64,000 bases of DNA, taken from positions 127,856 to 191,855 of the forward strand of contig JAOTOM010003863.1 in the NCBI GenBank assembly GCA_034440615.1, written 5' to 3'. Both the position numbers and the translations under genes were made by a program. The first letter of the stretch is position 1. Each line of letters begins with the position of its first letter. The notes beneath the pieces were generated by a model. It made no database searches. It had not been told where the DNA came from and saw only the letters and a program-made list of their open reading frames with translations. Shown piece by piece: positions 34,616 through 47,346 of the stretch. This DNA comes from Ashinkailepas kermadecensis (Eukaryota > Arthropoda > Thecostraca > Neolepadidae).

Positions 34616-36451
34616 GAGAGGGCCCTTATTGCCAAATTGATTTCCACATTATCAGGTTCCATAAGGCTCTGTTTTGCGTCATATGTCACGTTGTTCAATA
34701 TAATTGTATTAGAAGGAACAATTGAAGAAAAAAAGCGACCAGAGGGCATGACCATATGCTACGCATTTCCAGCTCACTGGATTGTAACTAGGTTCTTTTA
34801 AACCACCCCTGAGAACAGACGCAGATATGAATTAGCGAACTCTTCCCACTGAATTAACCAATATAGGTTCTTAATTTTCCAACTAGTACGTGAAACTTTG
34901 ATTTGTGTGGCAATTAAAGGCGTTACAGTGGGAACATTGCACCACAATTTTGATGCAGTCTACACTGGGCGTGTTCCCTGATTTATAGCACACATCTGTG
35001 ATTTAGTACACTCATCTAACGGGTTTAGATTTATTCATGCGCTGGAAGTACACCGAGAGCTTATTTTGAAATAATACTAAGGACCGACGAAAAGCTGTGA
35101 TAGTTATTCCTGATAGCAATCTTGTCTTCGCCTTATTATACAATGCTGTACTATGCGTGTACACAACGGTGCTTCATGCAAATGTATGGCAATCCAGCCC
35201 CGAGAAGAACTTCGAACAAAAATACTTGGGAGGGGGGGGCTAACAGTGCTAGAATTGGTGATGGCACAAATAGAGGAGACGCCCCTTTGGGTAGTAGGTA
35301 TGTTAAAATTCAAATTAATTGGAGTGGATGGAGGGCTCCAGCTCCTCCGGCTTCTAAAAGTGATTGAGATGCTGTGGGTGGAGTTCACTTTCTCTTTTGT
35401 GGATCGAGTCCTTCAATTCTCCTCCCCCTACCCCCATTGAGTCACAATAATCTTGGATTTTAACATGGAACTGTAGCGTCCCCAATATTTTAATGCAACT
35501 AATTCACTGCCCCGATATTTTGTTTTCAAAATCCTGCTATTGTTGGAAAGTCCACCTCCACAGCTGTGTGTGTGGCTGTACCAATTTATGAAACATCATC
35601 ACGATTTCATCCTGCATAATTGCGTTGGTTCATTGCCCCTTTCCCTCCACCGAACACCTCCTAGATTTCGAACGGAATCCTATGAGATTTTCCGCTCCTA
35701 AAGCGTTCCTCATATCTGATAGCCCTGTAGTTAGCTGTTTTTTTCCCGCAAATCAGATTTACATGGAGTTTTCAATGGACAGCATCATCCATTGCGATTT
35801 TTAAGCCGCAGGGGTATTATTTACCGAGTTGTAAACCTGGAAAAATTCGGTATGCCAATGAGGGATATACCCAGGACTTCGATAACGGGAGGGGGGGGGG
35901 GTGGCAGATGCCTTCCCACCCAATGTTGATGCACTGCTTGTCAACAATTAAAGTAGGGGTTTGATCGGCATTACCCGATGATTTCTGGTTGGAAATGGTA
36001 AATATTTGTATCGGGAATGGCACCCGAAGCATTTCAAGGTGTGATCTCGTCTGGCGTACATTGACCTGATCACAGCTGATTCCGCTGTGAGTTGTGTATT
36101 CCGCTGTGAGTTATGTATGATTCCGCTGTGAGTTGTGTATGACGTCAGAAACACCAACACATTGCCGTCTTCACCGAGCAGGACGAATGCAAGTCAACTG
36201 AGAAGGGACCCCACACCAGAACACGTAATTCTCATAACTCCACCAGCAGGCGAGTTTAAACGCAATTGTGTTACATCTGCTAACTGTGAAGGGCCACCCT
36301 GACCGCGTACATCACCGGCCGCCCAGAACTACCTATTATGCTCTCCATGTTCTGCTGGTGTCCTTAGTACTCCTTTTTATCTCACTATCAGTCAACAGCT
36401 GTCTGGAACGAGGGCGTTTTCAGACGTAGCTAGATGACGGCTTGCAGCTCG
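34616..36451. other. No gene seen upstream of EFR3 exon 3
   Basis: AT-richer intronic sequence. There is a three-fold GATTCCGCTGTGAGTTGTGT repeat at about 36077-36140 and G runs at about 35230 and 35889-35900. No supported coding sequence. Confidence 0.5.
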
Positions 36452-36630
36452 TGCGCCCCGTGCCCACGTTTCCAGACGCGGATGGCCCCGTCGGCTGACG
36501 TGTGTGCCCGTGCGCCCCGTGCCCACGTTTCCAGACGCGGATGGCCCCGTCGGCTGACGTGTGTGCCCGTGCGCCCCGTGCCCACGTTTCCAGACGCGAT
36601 GGCCCCGTCGGCTGACGTGTGTGCCTGTGC
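36452..36630. repeat. 59-bp minisatellite running into the exon 3 acceptor
   Basis: Three units start TGCGCCCCGTGCCCACGTTT at 36452, 36511 and 36570. Each ends GCTGACGTGTGTGCCCG. In the last unit the end reads tgtgcctgtgcccgacag, which is the splice acceptor of the exon at 36638. Confidence 0.92.
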
Positions 36631-36637
36631 CCGACAG

Positions 36638-36765
36638 GATGGCCTGGTGAAGTCGAACATGGCCAAGCTGACCAACTACGTGCAGCTGTCGCCGGAGAAG
36701 CTGGATCGCATCGGGGAGTACCTCGAGTCGCGCGTCAGCCGCGATATCTACCGCAGACGAACTGG
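36638..36765 (+). CDS. EFR3: EFR3 exon: DGLVKSNM... segment
   Basis: This exon encodes DGLVKSNMAKLTNYVQLSPE followed by KLDRIGEYLESRVSRDIYRR and RTG, the second block of the EFR3 N-terminal domain. It starts after cgacag at 36637 in phase 0, in register with the previous exon. It ends with GG before GTAAGA (GT at 36766), leaving a two-base partial codon that the next exon completes as Gly. The 128-nt length and the preserved reading frame support a functional exon. A 59-bp minisatellite of three units runs into its acceptor, so the acceptor lies in the altered last unit. The following intron is about 20.0 kb. Confidence 0.92.
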
Positions 36766-38339
36766 GTAAGAGAGGGCACCGGTCCATCTATCGGGTGAGA
36801 GGCGATCTATCTGAGAGGGCATCTGTATCGGGGTCATCTACTGAGCAAGAGCGCTGTGGCCGTCTGCCAGGCAAAAGGAACCGAGTGCAATGTGCCGAAA
36901 TGGATTTTGCGTAGAATTGAGAATATCAAGCAGGGACCGAAAACTAAAAAGCGGTTTCCTCGGATGTCGACTGTCAGGAGGTCGAAGTGAGTCGGTTAGA
37001 TGCTGGCGCACATGTTCGTATGTTGTGTAAGTGTAAGGCGTCATGGGGGTGCTGCGCAAGCGAGAGTAGGGGATGGGCCATATGGCTGCCCTGCTGCGGG
37101 CACAGGAACGGACACCATCCCGCGACAGGCAGCTTGTGGACCTACCAGAACTGCACTCACTTGGCAGCCCGCAAGGCTATTGTGTCTAATACCTTATTGT
37201 GTCTAATTTTGCTGGAAGTACACACATTTCCGAATGAAGTGAAACTTATTTCGACCCTTCGGCATATTCAATTTAAATTTGGCATGTGCGCTGGATTCTC
37301 GTCAGAGGAGCCCGAGTAGGAAATATTGATATCATTGTCGGCATATGTCCATCGAAAAAACACTTCGGCGGAAAATTGGCCGCAACCTTGCAGAAATCGA
37401 GCCCATCTGCCGAACACCGTGTTAGTATCTTAAACTCATATGTACAATGCGGAATTGGCGAATTAGCATTCATGTCATGCTGTGTCACGGTCCATTTTTC
37501 TCACAGCCTTCCTTTTCTGGCCATGCCACATGTAGCCGTTCACCGCGGAACCCTCCATCGAGCCCATACGTGCCACGTGGTCTCTCGACCTGGGGCCAGG
37601 CATGTTGCGTATCATGACGGCATAACCACGTGACCGGCGGCTGGCTGTTTGGCTTTTAGTCGGTGCGGCTGGATCGGCTCCGACTAAGTTTCACCATACA
37701 GGCTTTTTTGGCTTCTTTGAGGCCACAAAAAGATGTGTCTCAAAATATTGTGCTCAAAGCTGGTAAAAAATGAATATGAACAGAACATATACCAGTTTTA
37801 GCACCGTAGAAAGAAATAATTACACTTTTTCTGTGATTTAAATATATTTGGTTTCAACACCCATAGAAAGACTATGCGTGCTAAAACATAATTAATTTAA
37901 ATCACAAAGGCGTGCACCGTTGGTTTTTCTGACGGTAGTGAAATAGATGTCAGGTATCATTCTAATTGGAGGAAATAGGACTTCAACACTGCGCCAAAGA
38001 AGTAATTGAGGCTCAAAGGCGTGATGGTCGGACCGGGCCGGGTCGACAAGATCAGTGTGTGTAGTGACGAGCGGGAGCGAAGCCAATGCGCGTCTGCTCT
38101 CGTGTGGATGGTGCAAACGTTCATCTCAGCGACGCGGCGCGGTCCTGCCCGGCGCGACCTGACCCGACCGTGACGCTGTCGAAACAAACCTGACCACTGT
38201 TTTTGCAGTGCTTCAAGTCCTGATTCACTCACTCAGAATTGGATCCGTAATTTTTTAAAATAAATTTAGTCCGAATTCTTGCTGGGGTGGCTTTATGAAT
38301 CAGGGTCCTATTGCTAAAAAGAGGAGGGATAAAATTCAT
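36766..38339. other. No gene seen
   Basis: Unique-looking intron sequence. A stretch of about 80 bp at about 37100-37180 (gacaggcagcttgtggacct...) recurs in inverted orientation at 39750-39840. No domain was recognised. Confidence 0.45.
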
Positions 38340-39290
38340 CAGCGTGAGACCCGCTGTCAGCTCTGAGCCCCTCTCCTTCAGCGTGATCCAAAGCCGATCC
38401 AGTGGCCCTGCACGTCCGGCCCGGGCCCCCTACGTCGGCTCAGGGGCCTTCTTTCACAGCTCAGGACACTACGTACGACCGGAGGCCCCTCTTTCGACAA
38501 CGTTTCCTTTCAACAGCTTCTCGATGACGCAAGGAGCCCCTGTGCGGCTTCTCTCCCCCCCTCCGTCGGCCCTGGGCCGTCTTCATGCCGGCTCTGGGCC
38601 GTCTCCGATGGTCCAAGTTCCACCAGCGGTTACGGGTCATCTTAGTAGGAGCAGGGGCCCCCTTTAGCGATCCAGGGCCTCCTCTGTCGGACTAGAGGCC
38701 ATCTTTCAACAGCTTGGACCCCTCCGTCAGGCCAAGGACCCTTGTACGGCTTGGGCCCCATCCATCGACCCAAGGCCCTTTCTGACGGCCCGAGGTCCTC
38801 TCCGGTAACTACGGCCCCCCTCCGTCGTCACAGGTGCCCTCTGACGACCCAGGGTCTTTAGCGGCGGGCCGGGACCGTTTTCAAATGTTTGGGCACTCTC
38901 CATCAGGTCAGGGGCCCATCCTTTGGCTTTGGCCCAGCGTCAGCTCAGGGGCCCTTCAAATTGGCCCGGGCCCTCTCCGTCAGCCCGAGGCCCTTCCAAC
39001 GATCCTGGGCCCTCTCTGTCGACCTGGAAGCCCTCCACGTTGGCCTAGCACATGGCCCTCTACATCTTACCGAGGACACTCCGTTGACTCGGGGTCCTCT
39101 TCATCGGTCCAAGACCCTTTCCGTCAGGCCGCCCTTTGTCGGTCCAGGGGCCCTTCACGCCAGCTCAGGGGGCCCTTGTGGGCTCCTGCACCGACGCCTT
39201 GAGGGTATCTTGTGGCCCCTGAAGGAGAGCCCCCTCGGATCGTCCAAGGGGCGACTTCCCTCTTCGCCCCCTCCCCTTGGCTACGCCACT
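38340..39290. repeat. Degenerate GGCCCTCTCCGTCAGCCCGA array (reverse)
   Basis: About 0.95 kb of diverged units of about 20 bp, in reverse complement to 34130-34615. The right edge is ccccttggctacgccac, a form of element end resembling 49678 (cccttggctac). No protein is encoded. Confidence 0.75.
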
Positions 39291-41732
39291 TGATGGCACA
39301 GATGCTAGGGGTCGCGTGTGCTGAAAACAGCAGCAGTTACTGCAGTTGTATATTGTGAAGCTGATGGTAATCAATTCAGGAAGTCGAAACTCGATTCTCA
39401 GGAGATGAAAGCAGGTCCAGGTTCATGATAGGTGTGGTTTTCCACGTAAATGTAGGAATTCCATGGCATGACCTACGCTAATTCAACAGTTTGGTAAGGT
39501 GCGTTTAGGTTTAAAATACGTACATCATATTCGACGGATGAGCCCGATTTCTGAAAGATTGCAACCAGTTTCAGCTGAATCTGATTATGTCCACGTAGTC
39601 GAAATTGCGGGCCCTACTTCTGCATTGGAGCTCTTCTGTTAAATACAGAGCATTTATCGCAGACTGCAATGCGTAGTCCCGAATTGTCCCAATCGGTGTT
39701 GTTTTCTGAAATTCCTGCGCTGCGAGAGGTTTCCGCAGCAAATTACATGTCTTCACGGGCTGCCAAGAGAGCGCAGTTGCGGTAGGTCCACGAGTTCCCT
39801 GTCGTGGTGTGGTGCCCGATTCTGTTCCTCCACCAGAGGAACCCCATAGTTGGCTCCTGGCTCCGTCGCTGGCCTAGCGCGCTTAATGACGCCGTACTTA
39901 ATGACATATTCACGTGAGTAGACTCACTCGGGCTTCGCTCTCTCGCAATAATCTCACCTGATTGGCTGATGAAACCAGCAAAGGTAATATAGACTAGGTA
40001 ATCAGCTGGGTAGGGTAATTGCAGACGATCGGTGTATATGACTGGAGGGGGAAATAGTGATGTAGTTACTACAGGTTGTCGAGAAAGCGATTTATTTCGA
40101 TCGACCCAACGAGCCAACTTTGCCAAAAGTCGCTGCGTTCTGAACCCTCGAAAATCAACACACGAGTACGTACAGCACGTCTGCTTTTGCTGGCGCGCCC
40201 GGCGATCTTCCAGTCTTCTCCGCGTACGTCTGCACGGAGGGCCGGTCCGTCCTGAGCGCCGCTGTCGAGACACGTGGGCGGGCGCCGTAGTGCCGTGACG
40301 ACCGGCCGTTCGGACTCGGAAGCGCGGCGCCAACGTCGGCGGGCGGGTGGCGTGGCCACCAGACGACTCTGCGCGGCTCGCGGCTGACGTGCCACCCTCG
40401 CCCGGGGCGGCCACCACGTCTGCAGTGATCGGCGGGGCAGCCGCGCCGTACGGATCCGCGCCCCGGCGACAGGCACGGCGCTTCCGAGACGATGCCGGCG
40501 CTGAGCGGTGAGCCCAGGTGCGCTCGGGCGCCGCTTCTGCCGGGGCGACGAGCCGCACGTCGAGTGGGCCGCCTGAATGACGTCCGCTGCGTCTGTGACA
40601 GCAATTAGGTTCTGACATAGTACGGTCTCCGTAGCCTCCAGCATATTGTGAAGTTGACACTTGTGCTAAAGCAATTGCCTGGGTTATTTACAAGCGTGCT
40701 AAATGTGTAAATATGATGTGCATCAGTGTGCAAATACTTCGGTACTGGTGCACATCATTCAGCTCTCTGTCTTGTTTTCCAGTCTGATTACGCTTGCCTA
40801 CCCACGTGCAAAGTGTGAGAACCGTGCCATTTCTGGTTAATATTAAGGCATGCATTTCATAAACTCCAACCATTTACATACCAGTGCATAGGCTGGTACC
40901 AAACTATCAATGTGCTAGTCGACCATGGTTATCGTGGGGCGGTATTGCTTCACACCTATACACACATATATGGTAGGGGTGGGCGTAGGTGTATGGGTAT
41001 GTGTCGCGATAACAGCACGCATACTGACCAGGTTAAGTAGTTAGTGCGGTTGTTCGTTGGCAAAATGCACCACTCGTCTGCGTGGTTCCCAGGTATGGTA
41101 GCACAGGCGTGAAGTGTGCCCCACCTTGACCCCGACCACAACGTTAATGTCTTTGTCATGCTGATAGTGTTACCTAGTTCAGTCTTTTCATCAGTATTCT
41201 ACATTTGTGATATTACAAGCAGTGTTTCAATCTGAAGCATGGAGAATGGGGTCGCCAAGCCATTTTGTAAACTTCATTTAATGGATTTTCATAGTTTCAA
41301 CAACCCTGTGCCTCCTTCCTGGCTTTGATGCCAGTCCCTTTATTTGCACACCTTAGAACAACAGGACAGAAGACCTGAAAATGGCCAAAGGGGCCAAGCA
41401 ACCAGGGTTAAAAATAAATGTTATGCCTTCCCTGAGGATTTCGCCAGAACTTACCTGTGTTGTGACTGTAGTGAAGTCGGTCTTGTTGGCGGCGTGAAGA
41501 GTCTAGAGGACCAGCGACGCGATAGCTCCGTTCCAAAGTACAGCGGAACTTTTCGTTATATTTGAACTAATTGAAGACGGCAAAATTATTATCGAACAGC
41601 TCGTTCCAGCGTATGGATGAGCGTAAAGCCGAAAGTTCATAAGTACTGGCAGTTAATTTAGACGCAACTGCCAGCACTACAGACAACAGTCTAGCGTGCG
41701 AGAGAGCTCAATGTCTTCTGACCCTCTAGCCT
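39291..41732. other. No supported gene; GC-rich island at 40.17-40.6 kb
   Basis: A 305-aa minus-strand open frame (40660-39743) crosses a GC-rich segment and ends in sequence shared with 37.1 kb. No domain is recognised and its codons look compositional. The remainder is ordinary intron. Confidence 0.4.
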
Positions 41733-42320
41733 GGGGGGGGCGGAGAGTGATTTTTTAAGGCGTGCCGGGCCGTAAAGGTCATTTGCGCCGCCTTTAAAGC
41801 GAATATGTTACATGTCTGTCTATAAAGCGAGCGTTTGTGATCAAGGAGCAGGCAAGTGGACATTTACGTTAAGGAATTTTACGTTAGTTTGCGTGATATT
41901 TTAGGTGCTGAAGGCGAGGGTCTGGGTTGGGGATAGCTCCCTGATGTCTAAATGGTTTAGTTTTACTTTACTCCTCCACAAAATAATTCGTAGTTTGGGT
42001 GGGGGTGGGGGTGTTTTGAGAGTGGCGAGAAGTTGATTTTGCCAGGGTGCCGGCTTTAGCCTACTCTTATCGAAGAGCACCGAGGGATCTTTACCGTGCG
42101 AACAAGGAGGTAATTATTCACACCGCCTATCACGCCGGCCGCCGCGTGTTAGTTGTTAGTAGCGGGTTAGTCTAAGCATGCCATGCAGGTTTGTCAGTTG
42201 GGTTAGTACGGTGTTTTGCAATTCGGCTCTTCTACGTCCGCTGTACCTCTGGGTAGCCGTTTACGCTATGAGTTGCTAGGCAAATCGGCTCATCTACGTC
42301 CGATGGCTCCTCCCTCTAGC
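41733..42320. repeat. Dispersed repeat family X, copy 2
   Basis: Same orientation and order as 8068-8815: GGAGAGTGATTTTT start, the TAAAGGTCATTTGCGCC box, GAAGAGCACCGAGGGATCTT, then CATCTACGTCCGATGGCTCC at the end. It is shorter at the right end and has fewer terminal units. Confidence 0.7.
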
Positions 42321-43520
42321 CTCGATCCCTCGACTATATATAATGGTCGTCCAGACGGGGGGCGTAAACTGGTATGTCGGCCTTATCTACTCCGGATACA
42401 GGGGCACCGTTTGGTCAGCGGCCGTCGGCTCGGGTACCAGCATAACCCATAACATTTGATAAGCATTTCCTGCCTGCAATTGACAGTGGCATTCCGAAGC
42501 TGTCTAGTCAGGATGCAGAGTCGTCGCAGTACGGCTCCGATCGCCATCATAACCCATAACATTGGTTGTCAGCATTTGTCGCGGTCAGCGTCGGTGGCTC
42601 AGGTATCGGCCGCAAATCATAACAAGCATTAAGACGCGTCCAGCCGGCCGTCAACAGTGGTGGCATGATTCACGCGACACGCGACGTGATATAACTGCGT
42701 ATTATCGAAGGATGAGGGCCGAACGGTATTATTATAACGAACATTGTTACATGACGAACTTTGGCCACGAGGTGGCCAACAAACATCTTCAGCCGGCCGG
42801 TTTTAGCGGCGGTGTTAACCGGCCAATGCTGGTCGGTGACGTATGCTTTCCAATCCTGGCTGGCAGCATGCTTACGGCTGATGGGATCCTGTGAAAAGAA
42901 GTCAGGATGTCATTTCGACTGCCTTTGCGATTGTCCGATTCTGTGCTCCGACGTCGAGGCGGCTGGCGAATTTGATCAGGCTGTTGTTGCAGAAACTCGA
43001 CTTTGATTTCACGTTTTAGATTGGTTTGCATCGTACCTCGATCATTGACGGCGTTGTGACATAGTGAACGGCGACAGCTCAGACTGGGCTCCCAATTCAC
43101 CTTGCACCCCGGAGGATTGCCGTCTGCTATGCTATCTATCATACATCCGAATACTCTACGGAAAAAAGTCAACTTGTCAATAATTTATATCCACTAACTA
43201 TGCCAAAGCCTGCCGAATTGCTGACCGCTCAGCTCGCTCCGATCTTCTGGGATTCGAATGTTCTATCATATCAACACTTCGTGTTTTATTGGGAATTACT
43301 GCTGACTATTAGGTATATCATTAAAACATATGAAAATACATCACCACGGACACGCACCTGGGCGGGCGGTGTACATCGACATACGTCAGGCGGTTCCGCG
43401 TTCTGCAGCACTATGCGGACGCTCTTCACATCGTCGTGACCAAATAGTGACGCGTTCGGAACCAGGAAGTCGTCTTCACGCTCATTCAGGAAGTCGCATC
43501 GACTGCACACTCGCCGTGTC
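42321..43520. other. No gene seen
   Basis: Short recurring fragments (cataacccataacatt at about 42440 and 42550). No conserved open frame. The sequence leads into the 30-bp minisatellite. Confidence 0.4.
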
Positions 43521-44985
43521 CAGCGGCGGCCACTGAACAGCTCTGGTACCGGGCGGCGGCCACTGAATAGCTCTGGTACCGGGCGACGGCCACTGAACAG
43601 CTCTGGTACCGGGCGACGGCCACTGAACAGCTCTGGTACCGGGCGACGGCCACTGAACAGTTCTGGTACCGGGCGACGGCCACTGAACAGCTCTGGTACC
43701 TGGCGGCGGCCACTGAATAGCTCTGGTACCGGGCGACGGCCACTGAACAGCTCTGGTACCGGGCGACGGCCACTGAACAGCTCTGGTACCGGGCGACGGC
43801 CACTGAACAGCTCTGGTACCGGGCGACGGCCACTGAACAGCTCTGGTACCGGGCGGCGGCCACTGAGCAGCTCTGGTACCGGGAGGCGGCTACTGAGCAG
43901 CTCTGGTACCGGGCGGCGGCCACTGAGCAGCTCTGGTACCGGGCGGCGGCCACTGAGCAGCTCTGGTACCGGGCGACGGCCACTGAGCAGCTCTGGTACC
44001 GGGCGACGGCCACTGAGCAGCTCTGGTACCGGGCGACGGCCACTGAGCAGCTCTGGTACCGGGCGACGGCCACTGAACAGCTCTGGTACCGGGAGGCGGC
44101 CACTGAGCAGCTCTGGTACCGGGCGGCGGCCACTGAGCAGCTCTGGTACCGGGCGACGGCCACTGAACAGCTCTGGTACCGGGCGGCGGCCACTGAACAG
44201 TTCTGGTACCGGGCGACGGCCACTGAACAGCTCTGGTACCGCGCGGCGGCCACTGAACAGCTCTGGTACCGGGAGGCGGCCACTGAACAGCTCTGGTACC
44301 TGATGACGACCACTGAACAGCTCTGGTACATGATGGCGGCCACTGAAGAACAGCTCTGGTACCGGGCGGCGGCCACTGAGCAGCTCTGGTACCGGGCGGC
44401 GGCCACTGAACAGCTCTGGTACCGGGCGACGGCCACTGAGCAGCTCTGGTACCGGGCGACTGCCACTGAGCAGCTCTGGTACCGGGCGACGGCCACTGAG
44501 CAGCTCTGTACGCCTCTGGTACCGGGCGGCGGCCACTGAGCAGCTCTGGTACCGGCGGCGGCCACTGAACAGCTCTGGTACCGGCGACGGCCACTGAGCA
44601 GCTCTGGTACCGGGCGGCGGCCACTGAGCAGCTCTGGTACCGGGCGACGGCCACTGAGCAGCTCTGGTACCGGGCGGCGGCCACTGAGCAGCTCTGGTAC
44701 CGGGCGACGGCCACTGAGCAGCTCTGGTACCGGGCGACGGCCACTGAGCAGCTCTGGTACCGGGCTGCGGCCACTGAAGAACAGCTCTGGTACCGGGCGG
44801 CGGCCACTGAGCAGCTCTGGTACCGGGCGGCGGCCACTGAGCAGCTCTGGTACCGGGCGGCGGCCACTGAGCAGCTCTGGTACCGGGCGGCGGCCACTGA
44901 ACAGCTCTGGTACCGGGCGGCGGCCACTGAACAGCTCTGGTACCGGGCGGCGGCCACTGAACAGCTCTGGTACCGGGCGCATGTG
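43521..44985. repeat. 30-bp minisatellite, about 49 units
   Basis: The unit is CACTGAACAGCTCTGGTACC plus GGGCGACGGC, period 30 bp. A few 33-bp (gaagaacag) and 29-bp units change phase at about 44347, 44510, 44555 and 44778. Because 30 is a multiple of 3, long frames stay open on the minus strand (PVPELFSGRR, SCSVAVARYQ and similar decapeptides). These are not counted as a gene: no homology, and two other frames are equally open. Confidence 0.95.
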
Positions 44986-45414
44986 CGATCGGTGATCCCG
45001 ACAGGCGATGCGCTGTCGTCGGCAGCTGAGCGTTATTGGGTGGCACTGTTGAGTGCCAGAGGTCCTGCCCGGCCAGTGCGGCGATGCAGTAAGCACCGCC
45101 GGCGTTCAACGGCCTGGGATTCATTGTTCGTAGCGTGGGGGGTTTCCATGTAATTTCGGAATTCCGAGACATTGCCCACCGTTATGAGTGCTGTGCACTG
45201 CGGTACGACACTGATGATGCTGGCAGTGTACGATCCGACCACTCGGCTGAGTTCCGGGTGGGCCGCGGTCTTCTGGCCCCAGTAGTCACGTGGTCGTTTG
45301 GCCGCACCGAGGACGAGCGCCGCGCAACAGGACACCTTGCGGCACAGGGAGGGGCAGGGGAAGCAGCGGGCAGCCGGCAGCGGGCAGCCGGCAGTCGGGG
45401 CTTGAACACGCTGA
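44986..45414. other. No gene seen
   Basis: GC-rich spacer between the 30-bp array and a SINE. A cagccggcagcgggcagccggcag duplication lies near 45370. Confidence 0.4.
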
Positions 45415-45580
45415 CGGTTAGGTTATTGGGTTTTACGACACGTCGACCGTTGAGTTATATAGCATCTCCAATCTCTCACGCTGATTGGCCGCGGAAAAAA
45501 GAGAGTAGCGACAGGTTAGACTCGAACCCACCATCTTTCGATTGTGAGACGGGCTATTTACCCCTAGACCACTTGTCCCC
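45415..45580 (-). mobile_element. tRNA-derived SINE, family S1, diverged copy
   Basis: The minus-strand head GGGGACAAGTGGTCTAGGGG, a box-B-like GGGTTCGAGTCTAAC, and the tail core CAACGGTCGACGTGTCGTAA are all present. More diverged than the copies at 47161 and 52116. No clean target duplication was found. Confidence 0.8.
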
Positions 45581-45740
45581 AACACTTGGACCGTGTGTGA
45601 AATGCGTGCACGTGCTGTTGCTGCGTTCGTGTCTTCAGCTGCTGAAGTTCTGGCTCCGCCCGGGACCGGCCGGCGCGGGAAGTTGGTGATATGTGCGGTC
45701 AGCAGTCGGCTCTTATTCACGTGTCGTCGTCCATGCTGTC

Positions 45741-45800
45741 GTCTTCCTCTTCAAATTCCTCTTTCTGGTCGTCTTCGTCTTCAAATTCCTCTTTCTGGTC
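45741..45800. repeat. 30-bp direct duplication
   Basis: Two units of GTCTTCSTCTTCAAATTCCT plus CTTTCTGGTC, immediately before a tRNA-like SINE. Confidence 0.85.
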
Positions 45801-45814
45801 GTCTTCCTGCAGGC

Positions 45815-46020
45815 AGCCTGGTTAGCTCAGTGGCTAGAGCGCTGGCCTGCAAAAGTCTCCCCGTCTGGGCACAACGTGTCGAGTCGCTTCACTCGCTCGC
45901 TATTCACGCCTTCGGCTGGGCTGACCGGTTGGAAACTGGTCAGTTAAGGTCGGGTGCGCATTGCGCAGGCACCAGGCGGCCGTACCCGCTATGTGGGATG
46001 TGGTGAAAAATGATGAAAGA
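45815..46020 (+). mobile_element. tRNA-like SINE, second family
   Basis: GCCTGGTTAGCTCAGTGGCT followed by AGAGCGCTGGCCTGCAAAAG is a canonical tRNA 5' half with a good A box. The B-box equivalent (acgtgtcgagtc) is degenerate, and a non-tRNA body follows. The ends are uncertain. A functional tRNA is unlikely because the 3' half does not pair with the acceptor strand. Confidence 0.65.
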
Positions 46021-46161
46021 AAGTGATGAATGTGCTGTACTTGGCCTATGTGCTTAGAATATTATTCAAAATCGTAGATGGGATTTAGAGTGACTATGTC
46101 ACGATAATTCTCCATCGGAGATTTAATACATGGCGGTCGGTTTTCTAAAGTTGTCGATAAA

Positions 46162-47160
<999 letters not shown>

Positions 47161-47323
47161 GGGGACGAGTGGTCTAGGGGTAAGATGCTCGTCTCACAAT
47201 CGAAAGATTGTGGGTTCGAGTCTCGCGTGTCGCTAATCTTCGCCCGCGACCAATCGGCGTGAGAGATTGACGACGCTACATGACTCAACGGTCGACGTGT
47301 CGTAAAACCAATAACCAACCAAC
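47161..47323 (+). mobile_element. tRNA-derived SINE, family S1, inserted in the CTGT array
   Basis: GGGGACGAGTGGTCTAGGGG (A-box region), GGGTTCGAGTCTCGC (B box), tail CAATCGGCGTGAGAGATTGA and CAACGGTCGACGTGTCGTAA, ending in AACCAATAACCAACCAA. CTGT repeats resume directly after it. Confidence 0.92.
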
Positions 47324-47346
47324 TGTCTGTCTGTCTGTCTGTCTGT

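Noticed and set aside
39743..40660. 305-aa minus-strand open frame as a gene
   Set aside because: No recognisable domain. It is Arg/Ala/Pro-rich from GC-rich sequence, and its C-terminal part is a dispersed repeat also present at 37.1 kb.
43286..45172. 628-aa open frame with PVPELFSGRR repeats as a real repeat protein
   Set aside because: It is entirely the 30-bp minisatellite read through. Two other antisense frames are equally open, there is no start context or homology, and the ends are non-repetitive junk frames.
45815..45890. Functional tRNA gene
   Set aside because: The 5' half looks like a tRNA, but the T-arm and acceptor complement are degraded. It fits a SINE head better.
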